A stretch of DNA of 8,662 nucleotides from Alphaproteobacteria bacterium (GCA_021774995.1 JAJFIM010000451.1:1-8662), one strand, 5' to 3'; counted from the first letter of the stretch, positions 1 through 6,671 are shown. Numbers and translations are program-made. The notes: generated from the letters alone by a model not told the origin.

Positions 1-2608
1 TTTCTATGGCCTGTCCGACATCAATCTTGTCCGATTGGTAGAGCGCCATCGTATTTGCAAAACTCGCTTTAGCAACTATCGGCTCCGAAGCGATATTCAT
101 AACTTGAGCATAAAGCGCCACGGCTTCTTCTGTGCGGCCCAAAGCTTCCAGTATCTCGCCCTGGACATACTTCGCTTCCGCCTGAATGGATGGAGATGCG
201 CTTTCCCTAGTAAGCTTTCCCAAATACCACTCAACCCGTTCAATATCATTCACAGCTAATGCCGCCTTAGCAGCCATGAGATTAAAATAATTTCTCCATT
301 GGCCAGTATATCGCGGCAACATCGACAGGCCTTTAGAAAACTCGCGCCGCGCTTCGACAAATTTTTCCAATTCGGTTAGTATCGCTCCCCGCCAAAGCGC
401 TGCATTCGGATCCGCGTTCAAAGAAGAGTTGTTAAAGTCATTCAGCGCATCCTGAAACCTTCGCGTGATAAAATTGGCAACTCCGTGCAAAGCAAGAAAT
501 GCGGGATCAGTCTCCGCCTCTTCGTCTTGCCTGGCGACCAAATCCAACACGCCCAGAGCTTCATGTCCCATGTCTTGAGCTAGATAAAACCGGGCTAACT
601 TGACCCAGGCCAATTGCGATACATTCTTGTCCCCAAGGTCAGAAGCACGCGCAATCTCAAGCTGAAGCCCCTTTTCTATTTGATCGAGGTCATTAAACGA
701 ACCGAGCCGCCAAGCATCGAAATCCATAAAAGCGGGAACGGTCGTGGAACCCAATGGCGCATGACCGTCATGAGCCGTTTGCAATTCATGCTCCGAAAGA
801 GATAATCCCTTTGCATGACTTATTTCGATACCGCCTCCCACCGCCCGTACTAAAATGTTATCGGATAGAGAGCGCAAAATGAGGCCATGAGCCGACCGAA
901 GGGTGGTAAATTCGACAAATTTTTGTGTGGCAATCACACCTCGGGTTGGGCCCTGGGCGGTCACGACAGTCAGCTCGTCCCCAATTTCGGGATCTGTAAT
1001 AAAGTGAATCGCTCCATAGTTTTTCAAAGGAACATTAATCACCGGTTCAAACCGATAATTGATAGCCGTATTCAATTCTAATGGTGAAGTTGGTTTTAGA
1101 ATTTTCTCGCCCAGCGTCACCACCCAGGCGCCCTCTTCAGATTGTGCGGTCACCAGAAGGTGGTCTTCAATGCCAAGACGCACAACCCGTGCGCCTCCTG
1201 ATATTTCCGAGCTAATGGAATGAAAGAACTGCCGATACTCCCTGTCAATGAGAGAAAAATCCAACTCCGTTTCCGTATCGTCAAAAACCATCCATAAAAA
1301 CGAACTGCGTCTGAATACTGCGGCGGCAACATCGCGCTCCCAACGAAAAGTGAGGCGCAGGTTATCTCCTTGGTCATAACCGATTACTTGGATAACATTT
1401 GGCTTGTTATTTTCTTTTGACTCTAATGATTGTACGCCCTCTTCCAACTGAGAGCCTACAACTTCTGAGCTAACGGGATCACGTCCTTCAGAGACTTCAG
1501 CAACAACCAGGTCATTTTCTCGTTCATCAGGCTGAGCGTTTTTTTTCTGAGTTTCAACTTGATGGATTTCAACTTCCTCTATGGGCTGTGCAGGCCCCGT
1601 CTGATCGAAGGTATTTTCAGAAATCGGTTCCTGCTCAGCAATTGCGTGAACCTCTTGATTGCTCTCGGCGGCCTCGTTCTCAATAGGGGAAGGCGCATCT
1701 CTTCCCAAAGGGTCTACTGGCGGTTTTTCTAACCTTTCTATGTTAACCGGTTGATCTGTTTTCGTCTCAGGCTGCGTCTCTTTTTCCATCTCAGCTGACG
1801 ACAAAATGACTTCAGCATCGCCTCCCCGTGGCTTGGATTCGGGTTTCAATACATCGACAACTATGCCATTTCCATCTCTAAAATGACGCAATCCAACACC
1901 TGGTTTGACTAAGATTTCCACAGACAATGAATCATCCGTCACTATTTTTTCGGCGCTGAGTACAGAATTTGGGGGGTCAACGCGTAATTCTACGATATCG
2001 GGGTCCGCTGGTTTCTTGAATGATACTTTGATTTTTCCGTTTTCCAGCACTGCCGAATAATCCACCGGTTCTTGCCAACCAAACGAAATACGGGTGTAAT
2101 TCTCCCGTCGGCCAACCTGAACCTTTATGGGTCTCATCTCGACGGGCCCTCGCGCCATTTGTTTGGCGGCAAGCTCGACCATGGCTTCGCGGGCTTCAAT
2201 TTCCTCGGGGCTTATTTTGGGTTTGATGCTCTCCGGAACGCCTGAATATCGGCTAGGAATGATATCGATGGCAATTCGATTATCTGCGGAAGACGTATGA
2301 ACGCGAAAATTCTGTGTGAGCGCCAATCGCAACACCCACCCATCATCATCCTGCCTGACAAGCGCAACATATTGACTGAGGGAATGGCGAATCTTTTGCG
2401 CGTTAAAATCCAACCGGCGATCAAATTTTGCAACTAATACGCCATTATCTATACGCGCCTTAACCTCAGACGGAGAAGATAATTCAAAAAGAAGGCGCGC
2501 AAACCCACCTTGCGTGCTCATTTGCAGAGTCACTTTTTCCGCATAGGCTGGCAAGATAGTTCCGACAAACAGTATGACGCCAACTATACTTGCCTGAATC
2601 GCCTTCAT
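1..2608 (-). CDS. Exported protein with three beta-rich modules, acidic linker and C-terminal TPR repeats (partial, 3' end beyond window)
   Basis: The frame is open from an ATG at 2608 to the left edge: 869 codons with no stop. Residues 1-23 form a signal peptide (hydrophobic core about 8-20, likely cleavage after AYA), so the product is periplasmic or outer-membrane facing. Three beta-rich segments at about residues 36-70, 169-203 and 414-450 share a pattern of R-h-x-F-x-(W/L), then V-x(4-7)-A, then a hydrophobic strand ending in F. Residues about 257-402 are Glu/Gln/Pro-rich and probably disordered. From about 664 onward there are helical repeats with TPR-like features (WVKLARFYLAQDMGHEALGV; YVQGEILEALGRTEEAVALY). 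The gene follows the motE-like gene after 76 bp. In-frame GTG codons at 2626 and 2638 are alternative starts: the AAGGA just before the ATG is only 2 nt away, which is unusually close. TPR proteins of this shape occur near flagellar genes in alphaproteobacteria, but the function is unknown. A scaffold role in motor or envelope assembly is inference. Confidence 0.85.
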   Translation of the reverse strand, partial: MKAIQASIVGVILFVGTILPAYAEKVTLQMSTQGGFARLLFELSSPSEVKARIDNGVLVAKFDRRLDFNAQKIRHSLSQYVALVRQDDDGWVLRLALTQNFRVHTSSADNRIAIDIIPSRYSGVPESIKPKISPEEIEAREAMVELAAKQMARGPVEMRPIKVQVGRRENYTRISFGWQEPVDYSAVLENGKIKVSFKKPADPDIVELRVDPPNSVLSAEKIVTDDSLSVEILVKPGVGLRHFRDGNGIVVDVLKPESKPRGGDAEVILSSAEMEKETQPETKTDQPVNIERLEKPPVDPLGRDAPSPIENEAAESNQEVHAIAEQEPISENTFDQTGPAQPIEEVEIHQVETQKKNAQPDERENDLVVAEVSEGRDPVSSEVVGSQLEEGVQSLESKENNKPNVIQVIGYDQGDNLRLTFRWERDVAAAVFRRSSFLWMVFDDTETELDFSLIDREYRQFFHSISSEISGGARVVRLGIEDHLLVTAQSEEGAWVVTLGEKILKPTSPLELNTAINYRFEPVINVPLKNYGAIHFITDPEIGDELTVVTAQGPTRGVIATQKFVEFTTLRSAHGLILRSLSDNILVRAVGGGIEISHAKGLSLSEHELQTAHDGHAPLGSTTVPAFMDFDAWRLGSFNDLDQIEKGLQLEIARASDLGDKNVSQLAWVKLARFYLAQDMGHEALGVLDLVARQDEEAETDPAFLALHGVANFITRRFQDALNDFNNSSLNADPNAALWRGAILTELEKFVEARREFSKGLSMLPRYTGQWRNYFNLMAAKAALAVNDIERVEWYLGKLTRESASPSIQAEAKYVQGEILEALGRTEEAVALYAQVMNIASEPIVAKASFANTMALYQSDKIDVGQAIE

Positions 2609-2684
2609 TGTCCTTGCTTTGCGCACTTCCCGTACTCTCACCGCCCCTTAAGAACCCACGCGCCAAATTCACGCCTTGTCTCGA

Positions 2685-3422
2685 TCAACCCTTCGTGCCT
2701 TCGTCTTTATTAACTTCCCTAATGGCGTCAAATTCTGGCATAACGCGCCGCTTCATCAAACGCACCGTGAGATCTTGCGCAGAATCTGGAGACATTTTCG
2801 CCATGATTGCGGCAACCTTTTGCTCCTTCATTCTTGCGGCAACATCCAATAATGTCTCTGTTTCAAGGCGTTCGAAAATAAGCGCTGCATCTTTAGCCTT
2901 CATTGATTCATAGACTTTCACCAGACTTGCAATCTGTGCTTCCTGCTCTTCATCACGCGTCTTCAACATCTCCATGATGCGCGCTTCAATGATTTTAAGC
3001 CTGTCAACCTTCTCATTGACGCGGCCTTCAGCCGCCATAAGCAATTTCTCCCGCAAATCTAAACTCGATTCCCGTTTGGTCAATGCGTCTCGTCGGGCTG
3101 CGAGGCTTTGTAGAACTTTGACTTCCGATTCGTTCATAAAATCTGGAGACGCAAAAAAGAGTGAATCTTCCCTTTCACGCCGTTCATCGAATGACTTCGT
3201 TCGTTGAGAATCATCGCTTGACGCATGATCGTCATTTGAAACATGTTCCTCAGGTAACGCCTCTGAATGTTCGTCCTCATTCATTTCTTCAGATACAGTG
3301 GAAGCCATGGCGGCGCCAGCAAGAAAATCCTGTGCGCCAACCCATATGCCAACCGTTTTAATGGTAAGAAGTACGAAGGCGGAAAAAATTACGGCAGGAA
3401 GTATTTTTACTGAATCATTCAT
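2685..3422 (-). CDS. motE: MotE-like membrane-anchored coiled-coil protein with MgtE_N-like C-terminal domain
   Basis: This is a 245-residue protein. One hydrophobic segment at about residues 8-28 acts as a membrane anchor or uncleaved signal. Residues about 43-88 are acidic and rich in Ser and His. A charged heptad-like helix spans about 97-165. The C-terminal domain at about 166-225 has alternating helices with the MgtE_N-like pattern (KDAALIFERL, LLDVAARM, VAAIMAKMSPDSAQDLTVRL). This architecture matches the family called MotE, described in rhizobia as a periplasmic chaperone for the stator-associated protein MotC. No motA, motB or motC lies in this window, so the symbol reflects family resemblance, not a proven role. 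The start at 3422 lies 42 bp after the upstream stop. An AAAAAGGA sequence sits about 13 nt before it, a rather long spacing. Position after fliL and fliM supports a motor function. Confidence 0.75.
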   Translation of the reverse strand: MNDSVKILPAVIFSAFVLLTIKTVGIWVGAQDFLAGAAMASTVSEEMNEDEHSEALPEEHVSNDDHASSDDSQRTKSFDERREREDSLFFASPDFMNESEVKVLQSLAARRDALTKRESSLDLREKLLMAAEGRVNEKVDRLKIIEARIMEMLKTRDEEQEAQIASLVKVYESMKAKDAALIFERLETETLLDVAARMKEQKVAAIMAKMSPDSAQDLTVRLMKRRVMPEFDAIREVNKDEGTKG

Positions 3423-3464
3423 GAGGGTTTCATTTCCTTTTTACTCTTACACAAATACTTACCG

Positions 3465-3920
3465 CTAGCGTGCTTCACGGAGAGCCTTCAACATTTCCCC
3501 CTCAAGATGAGTTAACGTATTCTGGTGAGCACTCGAAATCTTGGATAAATTTTCGCCGGATGCATCCGGCGTGCCTTCCTTCACTCTTGATGCGCCGACA
3601 TTCCCTACTGCTTGATCCTCCAGGCGATCAGCAATATTATTCCCCGCTTCGATCATGAGAGAAAGCTCATCCGACAAAGAACGGGCCTTTGTTACAGACT
3701 CTTGCAATTCTCTACCGGCTGCATCTCCAGCAATTTTCAATTGGGAAATTCCCGCTTGCGCCCTCTCGGTTGCCTCATTCAAGCCACGTATCAAATCTTT
3801 CAAGCCATCCTGCCCCGAACGCAAATCCCTCAATCGAGAATTGAGTTGGTAGCAATAAACCACCGTCACAATCAGCAGCAGCGCAACCAAACTATCTAAT
3901 ATTAATCCAATAGGAATCAT
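3465..3920 (-). CDS. DUF6468-type membrane-anchored coiled-coil protein
   Basis: This small 151-residue protein begins with a hydrophobic helix (about residues 5-24), followed by a long amphipathic, probably coiled-coil region (about 25-101). That region contains the motif LSDELSLMIEAGNNIADRLE. I recognise this as typical of the DUF6468 family, which is found beside fliM in alphaproteobacteria. The tail from about 104 is Gly/Ser-rich and less conserved-looking, and ends in a short amphipathic helix. Its ATG overlaps the fliM stop codon in an ATGA arrangement (4 bp, 3917-3920), which strongly suggests translational coupling to FliM. The biochemical role is unknown. A membrane-tethered partner of the switch complex or stators is inference from context. 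Confidence 0.75.
   Translation of the reverse strand: MIPIGLILDSLVALLLIVTVVYCYQLNSRLRDLRSGQDGLKDLIRGLNEATERAQAGISQLKIAGDAAGRELQESVTKARSLSDELSLMIEAGNNIADRLEDQAVGNVGASRVKEGTPDASGENLSKISSAHQNTLTHLEGEMLKALREAR
3554..3571. repeat. 18-bp perfect palindrome inside the DUF6468-type gene
   Basis: CGCCGGATGCATCCGGCG equals its own reverse complement; the next flanking base on each side breaks the symmetry. In RNA it could fold as a 7-bp GC-rich stem with a UGCA loop. It falls in the variable C-terminal tail of the encoded protein. No T-run follows on the transcribed strand, so it is not a normal intrinsic terminator. It may be a protein-binding site, an mRNA-stability hairpin or chance. Confidence 0.6.
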
Positions 3921-5026
3921 CTTGTAGATCCTAGACTACGAGCGCCAGTGGGTTTCTCCATGGGTTGTTCAACGCGAATAGCGATATTAGAGCCAATGCG
4001 CCCCATTTTCCCCTTCACCAAATCAATATTTCCGCATTTCAGTTTGATTTCACTATCCGGCGTGGCTCCCAGCATAAGCGTCTGGCCAACTTTAAAGTTC
4101 ATCACATCATTGAGGCTCATCAATTGCTCATCGAGAACTGCATTAATTTTAAGCTTTGTTGACCAAAGCTCCGTTGCCAGATGGCTTTCCCAAATTGTGT
4201 CGCGGCCAAATTTTTCACCCATGAACATTTGCAAAAGGAGTTTACGAATGGGCTCTAACGTTGCGTAGGGCAGCAACAGTTCAATTCGTCCCCCTCGGTC
4301 TTCCATATCAATTCGCAATTTAACCAGAATGGCGGCATTTGCAGGCCGTGCAATTGCGGCAAATCTGGGATTGGTTTCCAGCCTTTCAAGTGCGAAATCT
4401 ACTTTCGACAAAGGCTCAAAAGCTACTTGCGTATCTGCCAGCACCACTTCAATCATGCGCTGTATTAGAGTGCGCTCAATTGTCGTGTAGGGCCTCCCTT
4501 CGATCCGCATTGCGGCAGTGCCGCGGCGGCCGCCTAAGAGCACATCAACAATGGAATAAATGAGATTGGAATCGATGGTAAAAAGACCGTAATTATCGAG
4601 CTGTTCGGCGCGAAACACGGCCAAAATGGCAGGCAAGGGAATTGAATTGAGATAGTCTCCAAATCGGATAGACGAAATGTTATCAAGACTCACTTCAACA
4701 TTATCGGAAGTAAAATTTCTCAGACTGGTGGTCATTAAGCGCACGAGACGGTCAAAGACAATCTCTAGCATTGGCAAGCGTTCATAGGATACCAGAGCGG
4801 AATTGATTATCGCGGTGATGCCGCTGTTATCACCGCCATCTACGTCAACATCAAAACCAAGAAGGCTATCTATTTCATCTTGATTGAGGATACGTTCGCC
4901 AGAATCTCCAAGGCTTGCATCTCCTTCATCCTCATCACCTTCAGCCATAGCCTCCCATTCGGCCGCCATCGCCTCATCATCAACACCTTCTTCTGATTCT
5001 GGGGATTCAGATTCTTCTTCCGCCAT
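3917..5026 (-). CDS. fliM: Flagellar motor switch protein FliM
   Basis: FliM forms the middle of the cytoplasmic C-ring, binds phospho-CheY at its N-terminus and contacts FliG and FliN. The CheY-binding motif ILNQDEIDSLLGFD lies near residue 47, behind an acidic extension of about 45 residues; in enterobacterial FliM this motif is at the extreme N-terminus. The middle CheC-like domain spans about 70-240 and includes the LLGGRRG loop, equivalent to the conserved GGxG region. The C-terminal SpoA (FliMN_C) domain spans about 285-355 (LNDVMNFKVGQTLML, IKLKCGNIDLVKGKMG). The length of 369-370 residues is normal for the group. The start at 5026 is preferred over an adjacent ATG at 5029 because the GGAGGT at 5033-5038 is then 6 nt away instead of 3. 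The gene lies 29 bp after fliL (26 bp if the first ATG is used) and overlaps the next gene by 4 bp. Confidence 0.97.
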   Translation of the reverse strand: MAEEESESPESEEGVDDEAMAAEWEAMAEGDEDEGDASLGDSGERILNQDEIDSLLGFDVDVDGGDNSGITAIINSALVSYERLPMLEIVFDRLVRLMTTSLRNFTSDNVEVSLDNISSIRFGDYLNSIPLPAILAVFRAEQLDNYGLFTIDSNLIYSIVDVLLGGRRGTAAMRIEGRPYTTIERTLIQRMIEVVLADTQVAFEPLSKVDFALERLETNPRFAAIARPANAAILVKLRIDMEDRGGRIELLLPYATLEPIRKLLLQMFMGEKFGRDTIWESHLATELWSTKLKINAVLDEQLMSLNDVMNFKVGQTLMLGATPDSEIKLKCGNIDLVKGKMGRIGSNIAIRVEQPMEKPTGARSLGSTR

Positions 5027-5032
5027 CATCTC

Positions 5033-5038
5033 ACCTCC
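5033..5038 (-). promoter_or_regulatory. Strong ribosome binding site for fliM
   Basis: GGAGGT on the minus strand is the strongest Shine-Dalgarno match in this operon. It discriminates between two tandem ATG codons, giving 3 nt to the first (5029) and 6 nt to the second (5026), and so favours the second. Confidence 0.75.
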
Positions 5039-5055
5039 AACCTGTGAAGCCGTTC

Positions 5056-5595
5056 TTATTGAATAATAATTTCTTTAAACAAGACATCCTTGACTTCAAC
5101 AGGAATAGCCGCATTTAAACGCCGCAATAGTTCATTTTTTAAATGATACATTCCAGCCGATCCGCTAAGATCCGCCACACGCAACTGCCGCAGATAGACT
5201 TGAAACCGATCAACAATACGTGGGATGAGTGGTTCAACTATCAAAATAGCTTCTTCATTATCCAATTCGATCACCACTTTGAGTTTCAGGAATTTTGTTC
5301 CTTTTCCCCCTGTGTTCAAGTTCACAATCATGTCCGGCAAGTCATAAAAAACGATCGCACTCGGATCGAATGCTTCCTCAACATGTTCGCCATCGGCATG
5401 TTCTTCGCCTTCACCGCCACCCAACAAACCAAAGAAAAAAGCCGCCCCCAATCCAAGTACGATAACGAGGACAGGCGCGCCCACAAAGAGAACAAGCTTT
5501 TTGCCACTCAGTTTTTTCTTTCCGCCTTCTTCAGAATCTGAGTCTTCTTCTGAATCTTCAGCGTCTAAGTTTTCTTTTTCTTCTTCTTCAGCCAT
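5056..5595 (-). CDS. fliL: Flagellar basal body-associated protein FliL
   Basis: FliL is a single-pass inner-membrane protein that surrounds or supports stator units and influences torque and motility. The product has 179 residues: a highly acidic cytoplasmic N-terminus (about 1-24), a short Lys-rich stretch, a transmembrane helix at about 32-56, a Gly/Glu/His linker and the periplasmic FliL domain. That domain contains the typical segments YDLPDMIVNLN, FLKLKVVIEL and the C-terminal VKDVLFKEIIIQ. An in-frame GTG directly precedes the ATG at 5595 and could be used instead. The start codon overlaps the stop of an upstream 41-codon open frame (TGATG), and no strong Shine-Dalgarno is present. It is the first recognisable gene of the leftward arm, and fliM follows after a short gap. 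Confidence 0.95.
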   Translation of the reverse strand: MAEEEEKENLDAEDSEEDSDSEEGGKKKLSGKKLVLFVGAPVLVIVLGLGAAFFFGLLGGGEGEEHADGEHVEEAFDPSAIVFYDLPDMIVNLNTGGKGTKFLKLKVVIELDNEEAILIVEPLIPRIVDRFQVYLRQLRVADLSGSAGMYHLKNELLRRLNAAIPVEVKDVLFKEIIIQ

Positions 5596-5720
5596 CACAC
5601 TTTTTCAAAATAGAATTTGTCTTCACAAACGTCTCCAATCACCTTCTGATCGGAAAGAACGCCGTAAAGCTTTGTCTGCACTAATTTATCTGCCCTGTAG
5701 TTAATGATTGGTTGTCGCAA
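5595..5720 (-). other. Candidate micro-ORF ahead of fliL (41 codons, overlapping stop/start)
   Basis: An open minus-strand frame runs from a TTG at 5720 to a TGA at 5597-5595 whose last base is the A of the fliL ATG (TGATG). An internal GTG start is also possible. The C-terminal part reads like ordinary protein (LYGVLSDQKVIGDVCEDKFY). I do not recognise a family. It could be a coupling leader peptide, the tail of a lost gene, or chance. No clear ribosome binding site is visible, so confidence is low. Confidence 0.2.
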
Positions 5721-5939
5721 TCGCTAAAAGACGAACAATCGGATGGGATAGGAAAAAAATACCGGGTAATGCCTGCCATAGGCGGCACAAACACCCATGA
5801 CGCTTCCACCCGATATGCTCGTAAGGCGTTGTTATTAATATACTATTTTTGTGGCATGGGCCATGCAAATACCTTTACTGAAAATTCCGTGCGCACATCA
5901 AAATTAAAATGCGGCGCCGCTGACAGAAAGGCAGACCCC
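5596..5939. promoter_or_regulatory. Divergent intergenic control region between fliL and flgF
   Basis: About 344 bp lie between the fliL and flgF starts and must contain the promoters of both arms. Going rightward, it holds the minus-strand micro-ORF, an imperfect dyad at 5770-5787, an AT-rich stretch at about 5832-5850, a -24/-12 element at 5852-5867, and short palindromes GTGCGCAC (5889-5896) and GCGGCGCCGC (5911-5920) in the predicted flgF leader. I found no sigma-54 type match pointing towards fliL with correct spacing, so the leftward promoter is unassigned. The plus frame in line with flgF is open back to 5712 but is judged non-coding. Confidence 0.7.
5852..5867 (+). promoter_or_regulatory. 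Sigma-54 (-24/-12) promoter for the flgFGAH operon
   Basis: TGGCATGGGCCATGCA matches the sigma-54 core layout: GG at 5853-5854 and GC at 5865-5866, separated by exactly 10 bp, with TGGCA at -24 and TGCA at -12. It would start transcription near 5878, about 62 nt before flgF. Sigma-54 control of rod, ring and hook operons is established for Caulobacter and relatives. The element includes a perfect 13-bp inverted repeat (GCATGG-G-CCATGC). Confidence 0.65.
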
Positions 5940-6671
5940 ATGAGCAACACAATGTCGATCGCTCTGTCCCAACAGATGGCTCTCAGGCGCAATATGGATG
6001 TGATCGCCAACAATCTCGCCAATATGAACACCACGGCGTTCAAAACTGAAAGCGTAATTTTCGAAGAATACCTGATGGATGTTCAAAAACCTGACGGGAA
6101 TACTGAATCTTTTTCCTACGTGCTTGACCAAGGCGTTAACAGAGACTTAACCGAGGGACATCAACAGGTCACCGGTAACCCTCTTGATTTTTCCATTAAA
6201 GGCCCCGGTTACTTTGTCATCGAAACAGATGCCGGAGAGCGGTACACGCGAAATGGAAATTTTACGCTCAATCCAGAAGGTCAACTTGTCACCAAAGAAG
6301 GGTACGCCGTTCTCGACACAGGGCGGGCGCCTATCACTTTCACGCCACAAGATGGTGAGATAACGGTTGCGGAAGATGGCACGATCTCAACGCAGCTTGG
6401 CCAAAGAGGTCAACTTTATGTGGTGTCATTCGACAATGAAAGCGAATTGTCAAAAGAAGGCGGCAGCCTTTTTAGCACATTGCAAACGGCAACGCCCGTG
6501 GAAGATATTATTATCGTTCAAGGCATGACCGAACAATCAAATGTGGCCCCAATCATAGAGATGACCAAGATGATTAGCGTTCTGCGCGCCTATCAATCCG
6601 CCTCGGAACTCTTGAAGGCAAATCAGGACATGAATACTGAAGCCATACGAACCTTGAGCGGCAACAATTAA
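5940..6671 (+). CDS. flgF: Flagellar proximal rod protein FlgF
   Basis: FlgF is one of the rod proteins that link the MS-ring to the distal rod in the periplasm; it is exported by the flagellar type III system without a cleaved signal. The product has 243 residues, normal for FlgF. The N-terminal rod/hook motif is VIANNLANMNTTAFK (about residues 21-35). A central FlgE/F/G hook-basal-body region includes PLDFSIKGPGYFVIE and RYTRNGNF, and the C-terminal helix includes MTKMISVLRAYQSASELLKAN. The ATG at 5940 is preceded by AGAAAGGCAG. The frame stays open for 76 codons upstream (TTG at 5712), but that extension has no family similarity and the proposed sigma-54 promoter lies within it, so the shorter start is chosen. 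Confidence 0.95.
   Translation: MSNTMSIALSQQMALRRNMDVIANNLANMNTTAFKTESVIFEEYLMDVQKPDGNTESFSYVLDQGVNRDLTEGHQQVTGNPLDFSIKGPGYFVIETDAGERYTRNGNFTLNPEGQLVTKEGYAVLDTGRAPITFTPQDGEITVAEDGTISTQLGQRGQLYVVSFDNESELSKEGGSLFSTLQTATPVEDIIIVQGMTEQSNVAPIIEMTKMISVLRAYQSASELLKANQDMNTEAIRTLSGNN

Noticed and set aside
1150..1377. 75-codon minus-strand open frame within the TPR protein gene
   Set aside because: It is a different frame of the same strand as the 869-codon open frame, which has far better protein-like features.
2590..2913. 107-codon plus-strand open frame opposite the end of the motE-like gene
   Set aside because: Antisense to the conserved MgtE_N-like coding region, with Ser/Ala-rich composition typical of a shadow frame.
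3554..3571. The palindrome as an intrinsic terminator
   Set aside because: It lies within a coding sequence and no T-run follows it on the transcribed strand.
3948..4268. 106-codon plus-strand open frame opposite the end of fliM
   Set aside because: Antisense to the SpoA domain of fliM; no domain or start signal of its own.
5485..5510. TGGCA-containing minus-strand sequence inside fliL considered as a sigma-54 promoter
   Set aside because: With 10-bp spacing the -12 dinucleotide is GT, not GC, and the site is within conserved coding sequence.
5143..5541. 132-codon plus-strand open frame opposite fliL
   Set aside because: It lies entirely antisense to a well-supported fliL, has no recognisable domain and no visible ribosome binding site; a shadow frame.
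5835..5849. Possible CtrA site (TTAA-N7-TTTT) upstream of flgF
   Set aside because: The second half-site departs from TTAA and the area is AT-rich, so a match this weak is expected by chance.
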